Assembly (NCBI RefSeq): GCF_025602895.1
Contig: NW_026516542.1
Span: forward strand, 1-24,849
DNA: 24,849 nucleotides
Source: Polychytrium aggregatum
Taxonomy: Eukaryota > Chytridiomycota > Chytridiomycetes > Polychytriales
Reading direction: 5' to 3'
In this document: one piece after another, positions 1 to 6,817 of the stretch
Layout of the letters: each line of letters opens with the position of its first letter
Position numbering within the stretch: the stretch's first letter is position 1
Position numbers and translations under genes: made by a program
Notes under the pieces: model-generated
The model's input: the letters and a program-made list of their open reading frames with translations, nothing else
The model's database searches: none
What the model was told of the DNA's origin: nothing

Positions 1-1
1 A

Positions 2-1096
2 GACAAGCTCGACATTTTCGCTGCCCAAATGGATATCCGTCCTCCTTCGCCGGAGACGTATCCTACGGTGTCGATAAGGTCCGTGCTCACGACGAAGGTG
101 TATGCCGAGTCTGGCACCCCTGTTGACTCCCGAGGTGTCCCACTCAAATACAATGAGTTTGGCGACGTTTTCAGCCTCAAGTCTGACCCTCCTTCTTCCT
201 TGCCTCCTCATCGTCCGTATGACTTGTCTATTGAGTTTGTACGGACCGAGGATGGAAAGGAACCTCGTTTGCCAAAGCCGGGGAAAGTCTATCCTTTGTC
301 CCCGGCCGAGGAATCTGCTCTTTCGGAGTATCTGACCAACGCCCTCGCACGTGGTTGGATCTCCAAATCCTCTTCTCCCGTTGGTGCTCCCTGCTTCTTC
401 GTGAAGAAGCCCAATGGTGGTCTTCGCCTTTGCGTCGACTACCGGGGCCTCAATGCCATCACGAAGAAGAACCGCTACCCTCTTCCCCTCTTCCAGGATC
501 TTCTGGATAAACTTTCTTCTGCCCGCGTCTTCTCACACCTTGACCTTCCTGATGCTTACCACTTGGTTCGTGTCAAGAAGGGCGATGAGTGGAAGACTGC
601 TTTTGTTTGTAAATCTGGCTCTTTGAGTACAATGTTATCCCCTTTGGTCTTTCAATGCCCCCGCTGCTTTCAGTTTTTTATGAACGACATCTTCTCGGAC
701 CTCCTTGGTGTCTGTGTTGTCATTTATCTTGACGACATCCTGATCTTCTCAAAAGATCCCCAGGAGCATGAGGAGCATGTTAAGCTTGTTCTTTCTCGCC
801 TTCGTGAACACTCTCTTAAGGTCAATCCGGCCAAGTGTTCTTTTGACCTTTCTGAAGTTGACTTTTCTCGGCATGATCATCTCTGCCGATGGCATCAAAA
901 TGGACCCTGCCAAGGTCGAGGCCGTTTCCCTTTGGCCTGTTCCCTCTTCTGCTCGCGACATCCAAGTCTTTATTGGTTTCGCAAACTTTTACCGCCGCTT
1001 CGTCAAGGACTTTTCCGCACTTGCTCGTCCTTTGACTTCACTCACCACCAAATCCTCCACCTTCTCTTGGTCTCCCGAGGCCCAAGAGGCTTTTGA
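2..1096 (+). pseudogene. pol: Pol reverse transcriptase segment, frameshifted
   Basis: This is the reverse transcriptase part of the Ty3/gypsy Pol polyprotein, which copies element RNA into DNA inside virus-like particles. The frame is already open at position 2, so the ATG at 29 is internal and the protein begins upstream. Visible motifs are GAPCFFVKKPNGGLRLCVDYRGLN (split here as GAPCFFVKKPNGG, about 377-421, then RLCVDYRGLN), the first catalytic Asp in HLDLPDAYH (GAC 542-544), and the catalytic YLDD (725-736). The conserved stretch between them is garbled: LFEYNVIPFGLS is encoded at 619-654 but one frame off, and the next few codons (657-671) sit in the third frame. The original frame resumes at 674, so three separate single-base losses cancel. 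A further extra T in the run 863-866 moves the meaningful frame to the next segment. Codons from about 867 to the stop at 1094-1096 are out-of-frame read-through. LDLP has Pro where Arg is usual. Confidence 0.9.
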
Positions 1097-3083
1097 TTCT
1101 CTTAAACGTTCATTCACTTCCGCACCTATTCTTCGTTACTTTGATTTCTCCAAACCCGCTGTCATCGAGCCCGATGCTTCTGACTTTGCTCTGGGTGCCG
1201 TCCTTTCCCAGTTTGACCCTGACGGCGCTCTTCACCCCGTTGCTTTTCACTCTCGGCAATTCCGTCCCGCCGAGGTGAATTATGACACCCACGACAAAGA
1301 GCTCCTTGCTATTGTCGATTCCTTTACTGCCTGGCGTCATTACTTGATGGCTGCCGACCCCGATCATCCCACTCTTGTTTTCTCTGATCACCAGAACCTC
1401 ACCCGGTTCACTTCCGCTTCCCAACTTTCTCGCCGCCAGTTCCGGTGGGCCCAATTCCTTTCTGATTTTGCTTTTCGCATTTACCACCGCCCTGGTCGCC
1501 TCAACACCAAAGCCGATGCTCTCAGTCGCCGTTCTGACTTTGAGATAAAGCCTGGTGACTCCCTCCACTCCACCAACTTCCTTCAGCTGTTCGAGTCTAT
1601 TTCTCTCGACAGCATCACCGTTATCGGCTCGAACCCCGATTTTCTTTCCGAGATTCGAGCTGCCACCCTTTCTTGTTCCCTTCTTTCTGACTTCAACGCC
1701 AAACGTCTTGATGGCGATTACTCCTTCCGTGACGGTCTCCTTTACTTTAAAGACCTGATCGTTGTCCCTTCCCCCGAGCTCCAGCTCAAAGTGTTTGAGC
1801 AACGTCACTGCTCCGCTGCCGCTGGTCACTTTGGTCTTGCCAAGACCGTTGAGCTCATCTCCCGGGACTTTCACTGGCCCCGGCTTCGTAAGTCTGTGCG
1901 TCGCTTCATTGCTAATTGTGAAGCGTGCCAGCGAGCCAAGCCGTCCCGTCACTCCCCTTATGGTTTACTTCACCCTCTCCCCGTTCCTTCCGAACGTTGG
2001 TGGGACCTGTCGATGGACTTCATCACGGATCTCCCACCTTCGAACGGCTTTGACTCGATCTTCGTGGTTAAGGACCGCCTGTCCAAACAAGCACACTTTG
2101 TGCCCACCACGAAGACGGTTACAGGCGAGCAAACCGCCGAACTCTTCCTCTCCCACATCTTCCGCTTGCATGGTTGTCCCCGGTCTATTGTTTCGGACCG
2201 AGGAACTCAGTTTACTTCGGCCTTCTGGAGGCGCTTCAATGAGCTTCTGAAGACGAAGATTTCCCTTTCTTCTGCCTTCCACCCCGAGACCGACGGTTCG
2301 ACCGAGGTTCTCAACCAGGTCATCGAGCAGTATTTGCGTATCCATTGCAATTACCTGCAAGACGACTGGACCCTTCACCTTCCCCTTGCCGAGTTCACTT
2401 ACAACAACTCGGAAAACACCTCCACTGGCATGACTCCCTTCTTTGCAGTCCATGGCCATCACCCCATTTTTGATCCCTCCATCATCCGTGATCCCTCTGT
2501 TGTGCCCTCTGCCGAAGAACGTGTCGACCGACTTCAGACCGTTCTCGAGGATCTCAAGGCCAACCTCCGGGTTGCCCAAGAGTCCTACACTTTGCAGGCC
2601 AACAAATCCCGTCTCCCCACTCCCGACATCTCCGTTGGCGACCTCGTTTTTCTTGATCGTCGCCACATCCGCACCCTTCGTCCCTCCAACAAGCTTGATC
2701 AGAAAAAGCTTGGCCCCTTTAAAGTTCTTCGCCGCATCAACCCCGTTGCCTTTGAACTTAAACTCCCTTCCACACTCAAAGTCCACCCCGTCTTTCATGT
2801 ATCCCTCCTTGAACCCCGAACGAAGGACATTGTTCCCGAGTTCACCCAACCCGAACCACCTCCCATTCTTGTTGACTCCCAGGAAGAGTTTGAGGTCGAG
2901 ACTGTTCTCGATTCTCGGCTCTTCCGTGGTCGCTTACAGTACTTGGTTCAGTGGAAGGGCTATTCCGAGACTGACCGGTCTTGGGAGCCCGCTGCCAATG
3001 TTTCCCACGCCACTGATCTTGTTGCTGACTTCCACCTTCGCTATCCCTCAAAGCCGAAGGCGACGCCCGGAGTTCGTCGCTAA
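768..3083 (+). CDS. pol: Pol RNase H-integrase-chromodomain segment
   Basis: The continuation of Pol in the frame of position 768. The first ~33 codons overlap the RT segment out of frame, and homology starts near 866 with FLGMIISADGIKMDPAKVEAV, the end of the RT domain. RNase H follows with acidic residues at 1173 (EPDAS), 1299 (DKELLAI), 1386 (SDHQNL) and 1515 (KADALSR). The integrase zinc finger has His at 1806 and 1827 and Cys at 1917 and 1926. The integrase core has Asp 2016 (SMDF), Asp 2196 (SDRGTQF) and Glu 2304, with exactly 35 residues between the last two. A GPF module (KKLGPFKVLRR, near 2709) and a C-terminal chromodomain close the protein at TAA 3081. This part is uninterrupted and all catalytic residues seen are kept. 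EPDAS has Pro where Thr is typical. The ATG at 768 is not a likely natural start, since Pol is normally made as a polyprotein. Confidence 0.93.
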   Translation: MRSMLSLFFLAFVNTLLRSIRPSVLLTFLKLTFLGMIISADGIKMDPAKVEAVSLWPVPSSARDIQVFIGFANFYRRFVKDFSALARPLTSLTTKSSTFSWSPEAQEAFDSLKRSFTSAPILRYFDFSKPAVIEPDASDFALGAVLSQFDPDGALHPVAFHSRQFRPAEVNYDTHDKELLAIVDSFTAWRHYLMAADPDHPTLVFSDHQNLTRFTSASQLSRRQFRWAQFLSDFAFRIYHRPGRLNTKADALSRRSDFEIKPGDSLHSTNFLQLFESISLDSITVIGSNPDFLSEIRAATLSCSLLSDFNAKRLDGDYSFRDGLLYFKDLIVVPSPELQLKVFEQRHCSAAAGHFGLAKTVELISRDFHWPRLRKSVRRFIANCEACQRAKPSRHSPYGLLHPLPVPSERWWDLSMDFITDLPPSNGFDSIFVVKDRLSKQAHFVPTTKTVTGEQTAELFLSHIFRLHGCPRSIVSDRGTQFTSAFWRRFNELLKTKISLSSAFHPETDGSTEVLNQVIEQYLRIHCNYLQDDWTLHLPLAEFTYNNSENTSTGMTPFFAVHGHHPIFDPSIIRDPSVVPSAEERVDRLQTVLEDLKANLRVAQESYTLQANKSRLPTPDISVGDLVFLDRRHIRTLRPSNKLDQKKLGPFKVLRRINPVAFELKLPSTLKVHPVFHVSLLEPRTKDIVPEFTQPEPPPILVDSQEEFEVETVLDSRLFRGRLQYLVQWKGYSETDRSWEPAANVSHATDLVADFHLRYPSKPKATPGVRR
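1155..1533 (+). other. RNase H domain of Pol
   Basis: This RNase H domain degrades the RNA strand of the RNA-DNA hybrid during reverse transcription. The four expected acidic residues are present in order: Asp at 1173-1175 in PDASDFALGAVL, Glu at 1299-1301 in HDKELLAIV, Asp at 1386-1388 in FSDHQNL, and Asp at 1515-1517 in NTKADALSRR. Spacing matches the Ty3/gypsy family. The domain appears intact. Confidence 0.88.
1806..2480 (+). other. Integrase: H2C2 zinc finger and D,D35E core
   Basis: This integrase region inserts the cDNA into host chromatin. The zinc-binding module has His codons at 1806 and 1827 (AAAGHFG) and Cys codons at 1917 and 1926 (NCEACQRAK). The catalytic core begins around WWDLSMDFITDLP. 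The triad is Asp 2016-2018, Asp 2196-2198 and Glu 2304-2306, with 35 residues between the second Asp and the Glu. The usual DGQTERVNQ motif appears as DGSTEVLNQ, which keeps the catalytic Glu. A conserved TPFFAVHGHHP motif ends the core. Confidence 0.92.
2883..3050 (+). other. C-terminal chromodomain of integrase
   Basis: About 56 residues that begin EEFEVETVLDSR and include LQYLVQWKGY and SWEPAANV. This is the HP1-type chromodomain fold found at the end of chromoviral integrases. Aromatic residues at the expected methyl-lysine cage positions are visible: Phe in EEFEVE, Trp in QWKGY and Trp in SWEP. In this family the domain steers integration to chromatin with H3K9 methylation, which fits the insertion into a tandem repeat seen just downstream. 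It ends about 10 codons before the stop. Confidence 0.92.
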
Positions 3084-3095
3084 GGAAGGGGATGA
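3082..3095 (+). other. Polypurine tract (plus-strand primer)
   Basis: A nearly all-purine stretch, AAGGAAGGGGATGA, overlaps the pol stop codon and directly abuts the TG that starts the 3' LTR. Its position and composition fit the RNase H-resistant primer for plus-strand synthesis. A single T at 3093 interrupts it, so the primer proper may be 3082-3092. Confidence 0.75.
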
Positions 3096-3640
3096 TGTTA
3101 GGGATAGCTTCTGCTTGTTCTCCACTTTGACTGCACACTTGGCTGTTCTTTTGCCTTTCTGTTTGTTTGTGTGTAGCCTTGCAGTTCCCCTCCGATTTTC
3201 CGCCTTTTGCCTGTCCTTTTCCGCTCCTTCCGCACTTCCGTTTTCCCGCGCTGCTCCGCTTCCTTTGTCTTCTTCGCACGCGCCGGTTTGTTTGTGCACG
3301 CGCCTTGCTGCGATTGGTTGCAATTCGGCTGCCGGTCATGTGTCCCCCCACCGGTGACTCATGACCTGCCTGACCGCCCCGATCTCTTGTTCATCTCGCA
3401 TGCATTTGCCCCAACCTTATACTTGACCAATCCGCTTCTTGGACGTTGAGTCACATTGCTTCGCCTTTGCACGTTTCTCCTGCCAGGTGCTTCGCTTTTG
3501 CTTGCGCCTCTCTCGCTTTGGTTCTCTGCCTGTCTCGGTGGTCCTTCTCGGCCCTCGTTCGTGCATCGCCCCCTTCGCCCTGCTCGATCGCCCACTTTTC
3601 CCTCCCTTGGCCGCCCTTCGCTGCCAAGTCCGGACTTGTC

Positions 3641-3648
3641 TATAAATA
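3641..3648 (+). promoter_or_regulatory. LTR TATA box
   Basis: TATAAATA lies about 58 bases before the AATAAA signal in the LTR, the normal arrangement of a retroelement Pol II promoter. The transcript start, and so the U3/R border, would be expected about 25-30 bases downstream, near 3668-3678. In the 3' LTR copy this promoter would fire outward into the tandem array. Confidence 0.75.
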
Positions 3649-3698
3649 GCCTGACCCCCGCGATGTGTAGTCGAACCTTAGCGTTCAAAATAGGACTA

Positions 3699-3721
3699 AA
3701 TAAAGTGCCTTCTACTTTATT
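3699..3721 (+). terminator. Poly(A) signal inside a perfect hairpin
   Basis: AATAAA at 3699-3704 is the first part of an 8-bp perfect inverted repeat: AATAAAGT (3699-3706) pairs with ACTTTATT (3714-3721) across a 7-base loop. Cleavage would be expected shortly downstream, defining the end of R. The same sequence would lie near the 5' end of the element RNA, from the 5' LTR. Confidence 0.7.
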
Positions 3722-3738
3722 CTCTGAGTGTTCCTCAC

Positions 3739-3882
3739 GTCTCATTTCGAGACTAGTCTTATCTTGAACGGATCTTTGCTTCCCTCGCTCCCTCTCCGAG
3801 TCCACTTCGGACTTTACCCTTGCCTTCCCTGAGCTCACTTCGAGCTCACTTCTTCTTTTGCCGTTGAGTCCCCTTTGGACTC
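3739..3882 (+). other. Four short hairpins in U5 with related loops
   Basis: Four inverted repeats with 5-base loops follow one another. They are GTCTC-atttc-GAGAC (3739-3753), AGTCC-acttc-GGACT (3799-3813), GAGCTC-acttc-GAGCTC (3831-3847, extendable to 7 bp) and GAGTCC-cctttt-less loop ccttt-GGACTC (3866-3882). The stems differ while loop size and pyrimidine-rich loop sequence are kept. They end five bases before the LTR terminus. A structured leader RNA or a protein- or integrase-binding array is possible; the function is unknown. Confidence 0.6.
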
Positions 3883-3887
3883 TAACA

Positions 3888-3892
3888 AGCTA
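3888..3892 (+). repeat. Predicted target-site duplication (right copy)
   Basis: The five bases after the LTR, AGCTA, belong to the tandem-repeat unit and would be the right-hand target-site duplication if the element made the usual 4-6 bp duplication. The left copy is outside the window, so the length of five is an assumption from the family. Confidence 0.4.
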
Positions 3893-5561
3893 CCCATGCT
3901 TCTGAACTGCCACTGGTACTGCCACAGGTCAGGTTTTAGCCTGAACCCAAGGCTCGAGTCTATACTGGAGCTCAGGCCTGGGTTAAGGCTAGGCTTTAGG
4001 GCTCAGGGTTTAGGCTGTTCCCAGACCTGCGCTCTTGTACCGCGCGTTCAGGCCTGGACTGGGGCTGGTGTTGGGGCAGTATATAGAGAGAACACTGCAA
4101 GAGCTGATGTCTATAGCCTTATCACGGCCCAGACCAAACCCTGACCAGACACCCATTACAGGCTGCAGCTTGACACTGAGCCTAAGAACCGGAGCCTAAA
4201 GCCTAGAGCCTAAAGCCTAAGTACCAAGGCCTAAAGCCCGTGGTCTCTGGCCTGGCCTGTGAGCAAGCCATGATATATTCAATCCTATTCAATTGTAGCT
4301 GTTTCTGTACTATACCATTCTATACTATACCATTCTCTTCTCTTCTATACTATTCTATTCTCTTCTATTCTCTTCTATTCTATTCTAATAGATCATACAA
4401 TATAATAAAAGAGTATAGTAGTAGTATAGTAGTAGTATGGTAGTAGTAGTAGTAATAGTAGTAGTAGTAATAGTAGTAGAACATATACGGAGATAGAGGA
4501 TACCATAGGAGAGACTGCAGCAGCTTGCCCTATACCCGCCCAAAGCCTCTATAGTAGACTCCACTGGCTTCAAACACGAGCGTGATCGTGGATGCCGCGC
4601 ACATTGGGTGACCCGTACGTGGCCAGTACGTGGCCAGTACGTGCCCATTGGTTGTGCCCACCACGCATTGTAAAAAGTACCCAAACATATAGGCACCGAG
4701 GTCACAGGGAGGTCACAGGGAGGTCACAGCCTACATAAAACAGCGTCGTCTGCTACCATGACTTGGACTTGGACACAGAGGAAGCGCGCCTCAGCATACA
4801 GATCCCCATTGAAGATCAAACTGCTGTGATCTCATTATGGAATCTGTGATCTCGGCCCATCTTTTGGACCGCCCAGGCCTCTTCAATTTTAAAATTTCAA
4901 AATCCAGCCAGGCATCCGGCTATGATCCACCCGTGATCCACCGCCCGTGATCCACCCGTGATTCCAGCCTATGGCCAGAGGGTTTTTTAAAATTTTAAAA
5001 TTCTAGAGCCAAACCCTGGTCCTCCAGGTCCAAAGGACTTCACAGATCACAGACCCACTGTAGAGTGAGCCAGATAGAACTGCCTGGATCATATAGAAAC
5101 CGAGGTCACAGGGAGGTCACAGTGCCGATAGACCCCAGCCATTCGCCCGTGATCCTCCCGTGATTCCAGCCTATGGCCAGAGGGTTTTTTTTTAAAATTT
5201 TAAAATTCTAGAGCCAAACCCTGGTCTCCAGGTCCAAAGGACTTCACAGATCACAGATCCACTATAGAGTGGGCCCGATAGAACTGGCTGGGTGATATAG
5301 AATCCGAGGTCACAGCGAGATCACAGCGCCTATTCTATCTTAGCGATTCTTCGACTCTTCTGAGTACTACCGTCATCCTACACATCGCCTGTAGTATCCC
5401 CCCGTCACACACGTAGCACACGTAGCACACGTAGCACACGTATCACTGTTCCCACGCTTCTAGCGCGTATTCCCATCACTCGCCTGTTGCTGGAGTTCCC
5501 ACAGTTCCCAGAGTACCCAGAGTACTCAAAGTATCCCCCGAAGTACCCAGAGTACTTCCCC
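3888..5561. repeat. Satellite unit 1, abutting the LTR
   Basis: A full-length 1,674-bp unit whose first base directly follows the LTR. In later units the preceding bases are CTTCCCC, so here the LTR has replaced or separated the upstream part of a 9-bp minisatellite that spans the join. Confidence 0.95.
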
Positions 5562-5651
5562 AGCTACCCATGCTTCTGAACTGCCACTGGTACTGCCACA
5601 GGTCAGGTTTTAGCCTGAACCCAAGGCTCGAGTCTATACTGGAGCTCAGGC

Positions 5652-5913
5652 CTGGGTTAAGGCTAGGCTTTAGGGCTCAGGGTTTAGGCTGTTCCCAGAC
5701 CTGCGCTCTTGTACCGCGCGTTCAGGCCTGGACTGGGGCTGGTGTTGGGGCAGTATATAGAGAGAACACTGCAAGAGCTGATGTCTATAGCCTTATCACG
5801 GCCCAGACCAAACCCTGACCAGACACCCATTACAGGCTGCAGCTTGACACTGAGCCTAAGAACCGGAGCCTAAAGCCTAGAGCCTAAAGCCTAAGTACCA
5901 AGGCCTAAAGCCC
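5652..5913. repeat. Inverted TTTAGGC / GCCTAAA motif block
   Basis: The left arm (about 5661-5690) contains GGCTTTAGGG and GGGTTTAGGCT. The right arm (5853-5913) has six GCCTAA- or GCCTAG-type motifs, including AGCCTAAAGCC twice and GGCCTAAAGCCC. The arms are complementary in an imperfect way and could pair across about 160 bases. The motifs resemble degenerate telomere repeats, but no regular telomeric array is present. It recurs in every unit. Confidence 0.6.
5754..5760 (+). promoter_or_regulatory. TATA-like element in each unit
   Basis: TATATAG lies in GC-rich surroundings (GGGGCAGTATATAGAGAG) and is repeated at the same place in each unit. It could support transcription of a non-coding RNA, but no other promoter element or open frame confirms this, so the call is weak. 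Confidence 0.25.
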
Positions 5914-5980
5914 GTGGTCTCTGGCCTGGCCTGTGAGCAAGCCATGATATATTCAATCCTATTCAATTGTAGCTGTTTCT

Positions 5981-6062
5981 GTACTATACCATTCTATACT
6001 ATACCATTCTCTTCTCTTCTATACTATTCTATTCTCTTCTATTCTCTTCTATTCTATTCTAA
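5981..6062. repeat. Pyrimidine-rich TTCTATTCTC microsatellite
   Basis: An irregular array of TTCTA, TTCTC and CTATACCA words, almost free of G on the + strand. It lies about 25 bp upstream of the TAG tract. Its exact length is the same in all units. Confidence 0.85.
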
Positions 6063-6086
6063 TAGATCATACAATATAATAAAAGA

Positions 6087-6153
6087 GTATAGTAGTAGTA
6101 TAGTAGTAGTATGGTAGTAGTAGTAGTAATAGTAGTAGTAGTAATAGTAGTAG
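6087..6153. repeat. TAG trinucleotide microsatellite
   Basis: About 67 bp of TAG repeats with regular TAT, TGG and TAA interruptions. Translated on either strand it gives the runs of Thr, Leu, Ile and Tyr in the 106-codon minus-strand open frame, which is therefore a by-product. No length change is visible between units. Confidence 0.9.
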
Positions 6154-6288
6154 AACATATACGGAGATAGAGGATACCATAGGAGAGACTGCAGCAGCTT
6201 GCCCTATACCCGCCCAAAGCCTCTATAGTAGACTCCACTGGCTTCAAACACGAGCGTGATCGTGGATGCCGCGCACATTGGGTGACCC

Positions 6289-6321
6289 GTACGTGGCCAG
6301 TACGTGGCCAGTACGTGCCCA
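6289..6321. repeat. Three 11-bp GTACGTGGCCA repeats
   Basis: Direct repeats at 6289-6299, 6300-6310 and 6311-6321; the last reads GTACGTGCCCA. Each contains ACGTG, the core of G-box-like bHLH or bZIP sites. Just upstream are a CACGA-6-TCGTG inverted repeat (6249-6264) and the GGGTGACCC palindrome (6280-6288). Confidence 0.8.
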
Positions 6322-6371
6322 TTGGTTGTGCCCACCACGCATTGTAAAAAGTACCCAAACATATAGGCACC

Positions 6372-6403
6372 GAGGTCACAGGGAGGTCACAGGGAGGTCA
6401 CAG
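6372..6403. repeat. Iteron-like GAGGTCACAG triplet, 11-bp period
   Basis: Three perfect copies at 6372-6381, 6383-6392 and 6394-6403. The same 10-mer appears as a pair at 6776 and 6787 and as GAGGTCACAG/GAGATCACAG at 6980 and 6991, always 11 bp apart. Reverse-orientation copies (CTGTGATCTC) are at 6498-6507 and 6518-6527, and CAGATCACAG variants at 6717-6726 and 6921-6930. Confidence 0.85.
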
Positions 6404-6558
6404 CCTACATAAAACAGCGTCGTCTGCTACCATGACTTGGACTTGGACACAGAGGAAGCGCGCCTCAGCATACAGATCCCCATTGAAGATCAAACTGCTG
6501 TGATCTCATTATGGAATCTGTGATCTCGGCCCATCTTTTGGACCGCCCAGGCCTCTTC

Positions 6559-6570
6559 AATTTTAAAATT
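6559..6570. repeat. AT palindrome 1
   Basis: AATTTTAAAATT is a perfect 12-bp palindrome followed by TCAAAATCC. It is the first of three AT palindromes in each unit. Confidence 0.8.
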
Positions 6571-6595
6571 TCAAAATCCAGCCAGGCATCCGGCT

Positions 6596-6640
6596 ATGAT
6601 CCACCCGTGATCCACCGCCCGTGATCCACCCGTGATTCCA
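6596..6640. repeat. CCCGTGATCCA short direct repeats
   Basis: Four adjacent GTGATCCA or GTGATTCCA words spaced 11-14 bp lie just before the internal duplication, and two more (6823 and 6834) precede its second copy. The window ends within this element in unit 13. Confidence 0.75.
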
Positions 6641-6800
6641 GCCTATGGCCAGAGGGTTTTTTAAAATTTTAAAATTCTAGAGCCAAACCCTGGTCCTCCA
6701 GGTCCAAAGGACTTCACAGATCACAGACCCACTGTAGAGTGAGCCAGATAGAACTGCCTGGATCATATAGAAACCGAGGTCACAGGGAGGTCACAGTGCC
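6616..6800. repeat. Internal duplication, copy A
   Basis: A 185-bp segment that is repeated 202 bp downstream. It has a T6 run, the 16-bp palindrome TTTTAAAATTTTAAAA (6659-6674), CAGATCACAG and a pair of GAGGTCACAG. Copy B differs by scattered substitutions and small indels, so this duplication is older than the array amplification. Confidence 0.88.
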
Positions 6801-6817
6801 GATAGACCCCAGCCATT

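Larger units (their letters stand above)
1..3887 (+). mobile_element. Ty3/gypsy chromovirus LTR retrotransposon, 3' part
   Basis: This is the 3' portion of an LTR retrotransposon. In order it shows the reverse transcriptase, RNase H, integrase and chromodomain parts of pol, a polypurine tract, and a complete 3' LTR ending in CTAACA at 3887. The order RT-RNase H-integrase defines the Ty3/gypsy class (Copia elements have integrase first), and the chromodomain after the integrase defines chromoviruses. The 5' LTR, primer-binding site, gag and protease are upstream of the window. The right border is exact, because the base after CTAACA is the first base of a unit of the neighbouring tandem array. 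The RT region carries frame-breaking indels, so this copy is probably not autonomous if the sequence is correct. The bases show no strong AT bias, so heavy C-to-T repeat-induced mutation is not apparent. Confidence 0.95.
3096..3887 (+). repeat. 3' long terminal repeat (792 bp)
   Basis: Starts TGTTAG right after the polypurine tract and ends CTAACA, which are perfect 6-bp inverted termini. U3 runs from 3096 to about 3670. It is C/T-rich and holds no gene that I can support; open frames on either strand there look like compositional by-products. A TATA box (3641) and AATAAA (3699) place the R region near 3670-3730. U5 follows to 3887 and holds a cluster of short hairpins. The 5' LTR is outside the window, so LTR-to-LTR identity and insertion age cannot be estimated. 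The right edge is certain because the tandem repeat begins at 3888. Confidence 0.9.

Noticed and set aside
863-866. Programmed ribosomal frameshift at the T run
   Set aside because: Programmed shifts in this class lie between gag and pol, not inside RT, and nearby indels suggest damage or sequence error.
1110-2849. Long minus-strand open frames opposite pol (280 and 294 codons)
   Set aside because: They are antisense shadows of a C/T-rich coding region; the plus-strand frame has clear catalytic motifs and these have none.
2443-3357. 304-codon plus-strand frame across the pol end and U3
   Set aside because: It overlaps the chromodomain in another frame and is Pro/Ser/Leu-rich from pyrimidine-rich DNA.
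5621-5640. Pol III B-box-like GGCTCGAGTCT
   Set aside because: It has two mismatches to the consensus and no convincing A box at the right distance; no tRNA fold was seen.
5570-5818. 82-codon open frame recurring in every unit
   Set aside because: It is built from the TTTAGGC-rich low-complexity block, has no known motif, and exact repetition follows from unit identity and not from coding selection.
5652-5913. True interstitial telomere array
   Set aside because: Motifs are degenerate, irregularly spaced and in both orientations; no run of perfect telomere repeats exists.
5914-6117. 67-codon plus-strand open frame recurring in every unit
   Set aside because: It is a translation of the pyrimidine microsatellite (repeated Phe, Tyr, Ser, Ile) and is best explained by composition.
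6059-6379. 106-codon minus-strand open frame recurring in every unit
   Set aside because: Much of it is Thr/Ile/Leu/Tyr runs from the TAG microsatellite; in unit 13 small indels change it. No domain is recognisable.
6372-6403. AGGTCA as nuclear-receptor half-sites
   Set aside because: Classical nuclear receptors are absent from fungi, and the full repeated word is longer (GAGGTCACAG).
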